From contig CAMVAG010000022.1 of NCBI GenBank assembly GCA_947165405.1, forward strand, positions 1-15,311: a stretch of 15,311 nt of DNA, given 5' to 3'. Within the stretch, counting starts at the first letter, position 1, and each line of letters starts with the position of its first letter. Both the position numbers and the translations under genes were made by a program. This document shows, one piece after another, positions 7,539 to 13,452 of this stretch. The notes under the pieces are model-generated. The model was given only the letters and a program-made list of their open reading frames with translations, ran no database searches and was not told the origin of the DNA. The stretch is from an uncultured Selenomonadales bacterium. GTDB taxonomy: Bacteria; Bacillota; Negativicutes; Selenomonadales; Selenomonadaceae.

Positions 7539-7615
7539 TGGTGCGATTGGCGCGATTCGAACGCGCGACCTGCTGCTTAGGAGGCAGCTGCTCTATCCTG
7601 CTGAGCTACAACCGC
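7539..7615 (-). tRNA. tRNA-Arg (anticodon CCU, reads AGG)
   Basis: On the minus strand the 77-base gene folds into a complete cloverleaf. The acceptor stem GCGGTTG pairs with CAATCGC (one G-T pair). The D-stem is GCTC/GAGC. The anticodon stem GCTGC/GCAGC carries the loop CTCCTAA, so the anticodon is CCT. A 5-base variable loop and T-stem GCGCG/CGCGC with loop TTCGAAT follow. The discriminator is A and CCA is encoded. AGG is rare in most genes of this window, so this is a minor-codon tRNA. Confidence 0.97.
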
Positions 7616-7626
7616 ATGACGCCAAA

Positions 7627-7655
7627 ATTTTAACATGCCGCCGCTTTAACGTCAA
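7627..7655 (-). promoter_or_regulatory. Strong promoter of the tRNA-Arg gene
   Basis: On the minus strand TTGACG (plus 7655-7650) is followed by a 17-base spacer and TAAAAT (plus 7632-7627). The -10 box is 11 bases from the mature tRNA 5' end, so the 5' leader to be removed by RNase P is only a few bases long. It overlaps the divergent symporter promoter at 7645-7655. Confidence 0.8.
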
Positions 7656-7673
7656 TGACTATTATGCTATAAT
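7645..7673 (+). promoter_or_regulatory. Extended -10 promoter of the symporter gene
   Basis: A perfect TATAAT at 7668-7673 is preceded by TG at 7665-7666, an extended -10 element. The -35 position 17 bases upstream holds TTTAAC (3 of 6), which fits promoters that rely on the TGn element. The -35 region is shared with the -35 box of the divergent tRNA promoter. Confidence 0.75.
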
Positions 7674-7702
7674 TTCCATATCAAATTGCGGGAGGAGATT
7701 TT

Positions 7703-9154
7703 ATGGAAGTATTGCATGGCGTGATTAACGAAATCAATTCGTTCCTTTGGACGTATGTAATCATTATCGCGCTTATCGGTTCGGGGATTGTCTTCACGTT
7801 GCGAACGAAATTTGTACAGCTTCGGCTTATCGGAGAGATGGTCAAATTAATTTTCGGGAGCGCGGGACAAAAGACCAGCGGCAAAGAAATCAGCGGCTTT
7901 CAAGCTTTTTGCGTGTCGACGGCTTCGCGTGTCGGTGTCGGAAACATTGCGGGCGTTGCCATTGCGATTGTAACCGGCGGACCCGGCGCGGTCTTTTGGA
8001 TGTGGCTTATTGCATTTATCGGTTGCGCGACCGGTTTTGTCGAAAGCACTCTTGCGCAGATTTACAAGTTGCCCAGAGGCGACGGTGCATTTTTCGGCGG
8101 TCCTGCTTACTACATGAAAAACGCTCTTCACATGTCGGGCTTGGCAAAACTTTTCGCAATTTTAATTTCCGTGACCTTCGGCTGGATTTATGTTTCCGTT
8201 CAAGCAAACACAATCGTCGGCGCGGTCGAAACTGCTTTCGGCATCGACCATGCGATAACGGCTGTAACTGTGGCGGCTTTGACGGCTCTTGTAATTTTCG
8301 GCGGCGTGACACGAATTGCAAAGTTTGCGGAAATGCTCGTGCCTTCGATGGCAGGCATTTATCTTTTGAGCGCGCTGATAATCGTCGTCATGCACATTGA
8401 CCAAGTGCCGGCGATGTTCGCGCTGATAATTCATGATGCCTTCGAGCCTCAAGCGGCGGTCGGCGGCGGCTTCGGTGCAGTCTTCATGACGGGCGTTCGT
8501 CGCGGATTATTTTCCAACGAGGCGGGCGAAGGTTCCGTTCCGAATGCGGCGGCTACTGCCAGCGGCAAACACCCTGCGCGGCAAGGTTTGATTCAATCGT
8601 TCGGCGTCTATGTCGATACTTGGTTTGTCTGCTCGGCGACGGCTTTTTCCGTTTTGTTGACGGGCGAATATTCAATCGGCGGTGAGCTTACGGGCGTTTC
8701 CCTCGTTCAGCAATCTTTGGCAAGTGTCTACGGAAGTTATGCGCCGTCAGTCCTCGCGGTGATAGTTTTCCTTTTTGCCTTCAGCTCAATCGTCGGCAAC
8801 TACTTTTACGGCGAAGTCAATATCGCTTTCTTTGAAGGTGACGAGTCGGGATTTTTGCCAAGTGCGGTTGCACGTCATGCCATGAATTTTTTCCGCGTCG
8901 GAGTCGTCGGCATGGTCTTGTTCGGAAGTTTCGCGGAATTGAGTTTGGTTTGGGACAGCGCGGATTTGTTCATGGGCTTTCTTTGCATAACGAACCTTTA
9001 CGCCATCGCCCGCCTGTGCAAATATTCTTTTATCGCGCTTGACGATTACGTTGCTCAAAAGAATCGCGGAATCGAGGAGCCCGTCTTTGACCCGAAAATC
9101 ATGCCCGAAAAGGAAGGCTTGCACGCTTGGGGAGTTGACGATAAAAAAGCTTGA
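7703..9154 (+). CDS. AGCS-family sodium:alanine/glycine symporter
   Basis: Integral membrane protein that imports alanine, glycine or a related small amino acid with sodium; the exact substrate cannot be read. At 483 residues it has the normal family length, with about ten hydrophobic helices. The AGCS signature GFQAFCVSTASRVGVGNIAG spans 65-84, followed by VTGGPGAVFWMW at 90-101. GGPAYYM at 132-138 and RRGLFSNEAGEGS at 266-278 are two more hallmarks. The last 30 or so residues are a charged cytoplasmic tail. ATG 7703 has GGAGGAG at 7691-7697. It is transcribed alone from an extended -10 promoter. No terminator is evident after its stop, and the rpoB promoter overlaps the stop codon, so read-through into rpoB is possible. 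Confidence 0.96.
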   Translation: MEVLHGVINEINSFLWTYVIIIALIGSGIVFTLRTKFVQLRLIGEMVKLIFGSAGQKTSGKEISGFQAFCVSTASRVGVGNIAGVAIAIVTGGPGAVFWMWLIAFIGCATGFVESTLAQIYKLPRGDGAFFGGPAYYMKNALHMSGLAKLFAILISVTFGWIYVSVQANTIVGAVETAFGIDHAITAVTVAALTALVIFGGVTRIAKFAEMLVPSMAGIYLLSALIIVVMHIDQVPAMFALIIHDAFEPQAAVGGGFGAVFMTGVRRGLFSNEAGEGSVPNAAATASGKHPARQGLIQSFGVYVDTWFVCSATAFSVLLTGEYSIGGELTGVSLVQQSLASVYGSYAPSVLAVIVFLFAFSSIVGNYFYGEVNIAFFEGDESGFLPSAVARHAMNFFRVGVVGMVLFGSFAELSLVWDSADLFMGFLCITNLYAIARLCKYSFIALDDYVAQKNRGIEEPVFDPKIMPEKEGLHAWGVDDKKA

Positions 9155-9179
9155 CAGGAAAAAACTTTAAAGATAAAAT
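9151..9179 (+). promoter_or_regulatory. Strong promoter upstream of rpoB, overlapping the symporter stop codon
   Basis: TTGACA at 9151-9156 is a perfect -35 box, with a 17-base spacer and TAAAAT at 9174-9179. Transcription would begin near 9186, giving rpoB a leader of about 170 bases. The -35 box contains the TGA stop (9152-9154) of the symporter gene. A second TTGACA at 9193-9198 lacks a convincing -10 box. Confidence 0.75.
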
Positions 9180-9216
9180 ACAAAGCTACTGATTGACAAT
9201 AAAATGGAGAAATTTT

Positions 9217-9270
9217 ATGCGCGTCGTGTCCGATTGGCATTTTCCTGAGGTTACGCCGCGCTTTAATTAA
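9217..9270 (+). CDS. Possible 17-residue leader peptide upstream of rpoB
   Basis: ATG 9217 has GGAG at 9206-9209, 7 bases upstream, and encodes MRVVSDWHFPEVTPRFN, ending in TAA at 9268-9270. An overlapping frame, 9204-9248, encodes MEKFYARRVRLAFS but has no Shine-Dalgarno site of its own. The stop codon of the 17-residue frame overlaps the first unit of the following hairpin repeat, so translation of the leader would reach the foot of that hairpin. I do not recognise either peptide, and a chance ORF this short is common. Confidence 0.3.
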   Translation: MRVVSDWHFPEVTPRFN

Positions 9271-9338
9271 TTAGGAATGAGGAATTGGGAATTGGGAATT
9301 AAATTCGCGTCATTTCCAATTCCTAATTCCTAATTGAA
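9269..9338 (+). repeat. Heptamer-phased inverted repeat (hairpin) before the rpoB Shine-Dalgarno site
   Basis: Ten consecutive 7-base units start at 9269 and keep register: AATTAGG, AATGAGG, two AATTGGG and AATTAAA, then a TTCGCGT spacer, then CATTTCC, two AATTCCT and AATTGAA. The left arm 9269-9288 is the reverse complement of 9316-9335 with one mismatch in 20, and 4 further pairs including one G-T extend it inward, leaving a loop of about 18-19 bases. The hairpin ends within 2 bases of the rpoB Shine-Dalgarno site AAAAGGAG (9337-9344). There is no T-run after it, so it is not a classic terminator. It would form in the rpoB mRNA leader, where it could affect translation or RNase cleavage. 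Confidence 0.85.
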
Positions 9339-9354
9339 AAGGAGTGACGGCTTT

Positions 9355-12300
9355 ATGTTACATCCCGTAAAAGTCGGAAAACGAACACGGTACAGCTATG
9401 CAAGAATTAAGGAAGTCATGGAGATGCCGCATCTCTTGGACATCCAGCGCAATTCCTACGATTGGTTTAAGAAAGAAGGTCTGCAGGAAATTTTCAAAGA
9501 CATCTCGCCAATATCTGACTTTTCGGGGAATCTGGAATTGTTTTTCGGAGAGCCCACCTTCGGCGAATGCAAATACACGCTGGAAGAATGCAAGAAACGC
9601 GACGGCACTTACGCCGCGCCCGTGCGTGTGAAAGTTCGCCTTCACAACAAAATCAAGGGCGATGTCAAAGTGCAGGAAGTCTTTATGGGCGACTTCCCGA
9701 TTATGACTGACACCGGCACTTTCATTATCAACGGCGCAGAACGCGTAATTGTTTCGCAGCTCGTCAGAAGCCCCGGCGCGTATTACGACAAAGCTATCGA
9801 CCAGACAGGAAAAAATATTTACAACGCAACCGTCATTCCCAATCGCGGCGCGTGGATTGAACTTGAAACGGATTCTGCTTCGGCGATAAGTGTCCGAATT
9901 GACCGCACTCGCAAAATGCCCGTGACTTATTTTCTGCGCGCACTCGACTTCGAAACCAACGAACAAATCCTCGAACTCTTCGACGTAAAATTTTTTATCA
10001 CCGCCAAACTCCACGACGAAAAGACTGCCGCACAACTCATTGACTTTTTGTCTGTCGAATCGGAAAACGGCATCGACGCACGCAACACCTTGACTGTCGG
10101 CTACCTCAAACGCGAAGGCTCCCACACAGAGGAAACTTTTGACAATTTGATGGCGGCTTACCAAAAACTCGACGATAAGAACGATCTCCTCTCAAATTAT
10201 AAATATCTTCTCGATGTTTTCGCCGCTCTCGACGACAAAAATACTTTGACTGCCGGCTACAAGGCTCTCGTCGACATGCTGGAAGTTGACCGCCTCAATA
10301 AGGAAGACAACAAGGAAAAGGCTCTTATCGGCATTTACAATCGTCTTCGTCCCGGCGAACCGCCTTCCGCAGACAACGCCGCCTCTCTTTTACATTCGCA
10401 ATTCTTTGACCCGCGCCGCTATGACCTCGCGGCTGTCGGTCGTTATAAAATTACAAAGAAACTCGGTTGGAAACGCCGCCTGCTCGGTCGTGTCCTCGCC
10501 GAAGATTTATTCAGCTTGGATACGGGCGAAGTTTTAATTCCCGCAAATGAAGTCGTCACTCAAGCCATGCTCGACGCTGTCGACGATGAAAACGAAATTC
10601 AAAACTTTATCGGTTGGCGCAATCTTTTGTTGGGCGATATTGTCACCGAAGATATTCGCGACCCCGAAAACGGCGAACTTTTAATCCCCGCCAATGAAGT
10701 TATCACCGAAGCCACTCTGGATAAAATTCCTGAAGAACGCGAGGAGGAAATCTTCAAAGCCGCCGCCAATAAACTCCGTAGAGGATATACTCATCCCATA
10801 AAAATCAGAATCAAAACCGAAAGCGGATCCTATACGATGCTGTGCGCGCCCACTCTTTCCATTCGCGATAACCGCACCGTTTGCGTCGCTGACATCATGA
10901 GCTCCATTAATTATCTTTTCTCACTTATGAGTGATTCGGGGCTCCCCGACGACATTGACCACTTGGGCAATCGCCGCGTCCGTTCCGTCGGTGAACTTTT
11001 ACAAAATCAATTCCGTATCGGCATGGCTCGCATGGAACGTGTCGTCAAAGAGCGCATGACCACTCAAGATGCCGAAATTGTTACGCCGCAGAATTTGATT
11101 AACATTCGCCCTGTTGTCGCTGCCATAAAAGAATTCTTCGGTTCCTCGCAGTTGTCGCAGTTCATGGATCAGCATAATCCGCTTTCCGAACTCACTCACA
11201 AACGCCGCCTTTCTGCTCTCGGTCCGGGCGGTCTCTCTCGCGAACGTGCCGGCTTTGAAGTCCGCGACGTTCACAACTCTCACTACGGAAGAATGTGCCC
11301 CATTGAAACTCCCGAAGGTCCCAATATCGGCTTAATCGGTTCACTTTCCAATTATGCTCGCGTCAATCAATACGGCTTCATTGAAACGCCTTATCGCAAA
11401 GTCGACAAAGAAAATCACCGCGTCACCAGCGAAGTCAGATACATGACCGCCGACGAGGAAGAGTCTCTTATCATTGCTCAAGCTAACGAACCGCTCGACG
11501 ATAACGACTGGTTTGTCAATGAACGTGTCACTGCCCGCCGCGCAGAGGAAACGACCAAAGTCCGCCGCGAAGATGTCGACTATATGGACGTTTCACCAAA
11601 GCAAGTTGTTTCAATCGCTACGGCAATGATTCCCTTCCTCGAAAACGACGACGCCAACCGCGCTCTCATGGGTGCCAACATGCAACGTCAAGCCGTCCCG
11701 CTTCTCAAAACTCAAGCTCCTCTTGTCGGCACGGGCATGGAATACAAAGCCGCTTGCGATTCGGGCGTCATGGTTCTCGCCAAACGTCCCGGCGTTGTCG
11801 AGCAAGTCGACGCCGAAACTATCAAAATCAAAGTCGACGATCAATTTGTAAACTCCATAAAAGATAAATTCGACGTGTACCACCTGCAAAAATTTGTTCG
11901 TTCCAATCAAGGCACTTGCATTAATCAAATTCCTATCGTCGAGGAAGGCGAACATGTCTCGGCACGTCAGCCTATCGCCGACGGTCCCGCCACCTCCAAT
12001 GGCGAACTCGCGCTCGGTTATAACATCATAGTTGCTTATATGCCGTGGGAGGGCTACAACTATGAGGATGCGATATTGTTGTCGGAGAACCTGATTAAGC
12101 GGGATATTTTTACTTCGATACATATTGAGGAATATCAGTGCGATGCAAGGGACACCAAGCTCGGGCCCGAAGAGGTGACAAGGGATATTCCCAATGTCGC
12201 GGAAGATGCGCTTACTCATCTCGACTCGGACGGCATTATCTCTATCGGCGCGGACGTTCGTACAGGCGATATACTCGTCGGCAAAGTCACCCCTAAGGGC

Positions 12301-13440
12301 GAAACAGAATTGACTGCCGAAGAAAGATTACTTCGTGCGATCTTCGGCGAAAAGGCAAGGGAGGTTCGCGATACTTCCTTGCGCGTCCCTCACGGCGAAG
12401 CCGGAAAAGTCGTCGGCGTCAATGTTTTTACTCGTGAACAAAATGATGAGATGGCGCCCGGCGTCAATAAGCAAGTCCGCGTTTACATTGCTCAAAAACG
12501 AAAAATTTCCGTCGGCGATAAAATGAGCGGCAGACACGGCAATAAAGGCGTTGTTTCCGAAATTCGGCGCGCTGAAGATATGCCTTTCCTCCCTGACGGC
12601 AGACCCGTCGACATCGTTCTTAATCCCTTGGGCGTTCCTTCCCGCATGAATATCGGACAAGTTCTCGAAACTCACCTCGGACGCGCCGTTAGGCAATTAG
12701 GGGGCAGCTTTCAGCTGTCAGCTGTCAGCTTTCAGGAAGGTGAAAATCTTAAAGCTGAAAACTCTAAGCTGAAACCTGAGGAGCTGCTTATTGCCACTCC
12801 CGTTTTCGACGGTGCTCGTGACCAAGACATTGCCGATACCATTTCTCTTGCCAAACTCGACCCCGACGGCAAATCCACTCTCTTCGACGGCAGAACCGGT
12901 ATCCCTTTTGATAACCGCGTCACTGTCGGCTCCGTCTACATGCTCAAGCTTCATCACCTCGTCGACGATAAAATCCATGCCCGCTCCACCGGCCCTTACT
13001 CTCTTGTCACTCAACAACCTCTCGGCGGCAAAGCTCAATTCGGCGGTCAACGCTTCGGCGAAATGGAGGTTTGGGCTCTGGAGGCTTACGGCGCCGCCTT
13101 CTCTCTTCAAGAAATTCTCACCGTCAAATCTGATGACGTTCTCGGCCGCGTCAAAGCTTACGAGGCCATTGTCAAAGGTCAAAATATTCCAACTCCCGGC
13201 GTCCCCGAATCTTTCAAGGTTCTTATTAAAGAATTACAATCTATCGCTCTTGACATTCGCGTTATCAGCCGCGATTCCAAAGAAATTTTTATTCATGACG
13301 ACGACGACGACGACGATTTCTCTTTAAAAAAGAAAGCTCTTGATTTGGGCGTCGACCTTAATCCCAACTCCAACCCCACGCCGCTTCCCGTCGATGTTAA
13401 TCTTGACCCGGATGATAATTTTCCCGACGACCATCACTAA
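9355..13440 (+). CDS. rpoB: DNA-directed RNA polymerase beta subunit
   Basis: Beta subunit of RNA polymerase (EC 2.7.7.6). From ATG 9355 (AAAAGGAG 10 bases upstream) it has 1361 residues, well above the roughly 1190 of Bacillus subtilis. A TTG at 9334 in the same frame is rejected because the Shine-Dalgarno site lies after it. Conserved parts are the rifampicin-pocket segment SSQLSQFMDQHNPLSELTHK near 597-616 with the usual Q602, D605, H615 and S620 (so no obvious rifampicin resistance there), DDIDHLGNRRVRSVGELLQN, YNYEDAILLSE, GDKMSGRHGNKG and the C-terminal GGKAQFGGQRFGEMEVWAL. The extra length comes from three places: a lobe expansion at about residues 225-310, a 50-residue tandem duplication (V380 and V430 frames), and a heptamer-repeat insert at 1117-1145. 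The tail is very acidic, with seven Asp in a row. rpoC follows after 12 bases. rplJ-rplL do not precede it. Confidence 0.98.
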   Translation: MLHPVKVGKRTRYSYARIKEVMEMPHLLDIQRNSYDWFKKEGLQEIFKDISPISDFSGNLELFFGEPTFGECKYTLEECKKRDGTYAAPVRVKVRLHNKIKGDVKVQEVFMGDFPIMTDTGTFIINGAERVIVSQLVRSPGAYYDKAIDQTGKNIYNATVIPNRGAWIELETDSASAISVRIDRTRKMPVTYFLRALDFETNEQILELFDVKFFITAKLHDEKTAAQLIDFLSVESENGIDARNTLTVGYLKREGSHTEETFDNLMAAYQKLDDKNDLLSNYKYLLDVFAALDDKNTLTAGYKALVDMLEVDRLNKEDNKEKALIGIYNRLRPGEPPSADNAASLLHSQFFDPRRYDLAAVGRYKITKKLGWKRRLLGRVLAEDLFSLDTGEVLIPANEVVTQAMLDAVDDENEIQNFIGWRNLLLGDIVTEDIRDPENGELLIPANEVITEATLDKIPEEREEEIFKAAANKLRRGYTHPIKIRIKTESGSYTMLCAPTLSIRDNRTVCVADIMSSINYLFSLMSDSGLPDDIDHLGNRRVRSVGELLQNQFRIGMARMERVVKERMTTQDAEIVTPQNLINIRPVVAAIKEFFGSSQLSQFMDQHNPLSELTHKRRLSALGPGGLSRERAGFEVRDVHNSHYGRMCPIETPEGPNIGLIGSLSNYARVNQYGFIETPYRKVDKENHRVTSEVRYMTADEEESLIIAQANEPLDDNDWFVNERVTARRAEETTKVRREDVDYMDVSPKQVVSIATAMIPFLENDDANRALMGANMQRQAVPLLKTQAPLVGTGMEYKAACDSGVMVLAKRPGVVEQVDAETIKIKVDDQFVNSIKDKFDVYHLQKFVRSNQGTCINQIPIVEEGEHVSARQPIADGPATSNGELALGYNIIVAYMPWEGYNYEDAILLSENLIKRDIFTSIHIEEYQCDARDTKLGPEEVTRDIPNVAEDALTHLDSDGIISIGADVRTGDILVGKVTPKGETELTAEERLLRAIFGEKAREVRDTSLRVPHGEAGKVVGVNVFTREQNDEMAPGVNKQVRVYIAQKRKISVGDKMSGRHGNKGVVSEIRRAEDMPFLPDGRPVDIVLNPLGVPSRMNIGQVLETHLGRAVRQLGGSFQLSAVSFQEGENLKAENSKLKPEELLIATPVFDGARDQDIADTISLAKLDPDGKSTLFDGRTGIPFDNRVTVGSVYMLKLHHLVDDKIHARSTGPYSLVTQQPLGGKAQFGGQRFGEMEVWALEAYGAAFSLQEILTVKSDDVLGRVKAYEAIVKGQNIPTPGVPESFKVLIKELQSIALDIRVISRDSKEIFIHDDDDDDDFSLKKKALDLGVDLNPNSNPTPLPVDVNLDPDDNFPDDHH
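12695..12785 (+). repeat. Heptamer-phased inverted repeat inserted in-frame in rpoB
   Basis: Thirteen 7-base units in one register run from 12695: AATTAGG, GGGCAGC, TTTCAGC, two TGTCAGC, TTTCAGG, a middle, then AAAGCTG, AAAACTC, TAAGCTG, AAACCTG. The left half (CAGC-type) is the reverse complement of the right half (GCTG-type), an imperfect hairpin. It codes for residues 1117-1145 (12703-12789), which lie between HLGRAVRQLG and IATPVFDGA; Bacillus has only two residues there, Escherichia coli a different and longer addition. The insert is open in frame and both flanks are normal RpoB, so the protein should be functional. Confidence 0.85.
13297..13314 (+). repeat. (GAC)6 trinucleotide repeat in the rpoB C-terminal tail
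   Basis: Six GAC codons followed by GAT encode seven consecutive Asp residues after the last conserved RpoB segment (VISRDSKEIFIH). Changes in copy number would keep the frame. The tail beyond (about 40 residues, rich in Asp, Asn and Pro) is not conserved in the family and is probably disordered. Confidence 0.85.
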
Positions 13441-13452
13441 GGGGGTTTTTTC

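Noticed and set aside
9193..9221. Second TTGACA promoter before rpoB
   Set aside because: The matching -10 position holds TATGCG or TTATGC, too weak next to the TTGACA-17-TAAAAT at 9151-9179.
9269..9338. Rho-independent terminator between the symporter gene and rpoB
   Set aside because: Although the stem is long, it has no T-run after it and is followed directly by the rpoB ribosome site.
11131..11230. Rifampicin-resistance substitutions in rpoB
   Set aside because: The key positions (Gln, Asp, His and Ser of the pocket) are the usual sensitive-type residues; the one His in MDQHNPLS is at a variable position.
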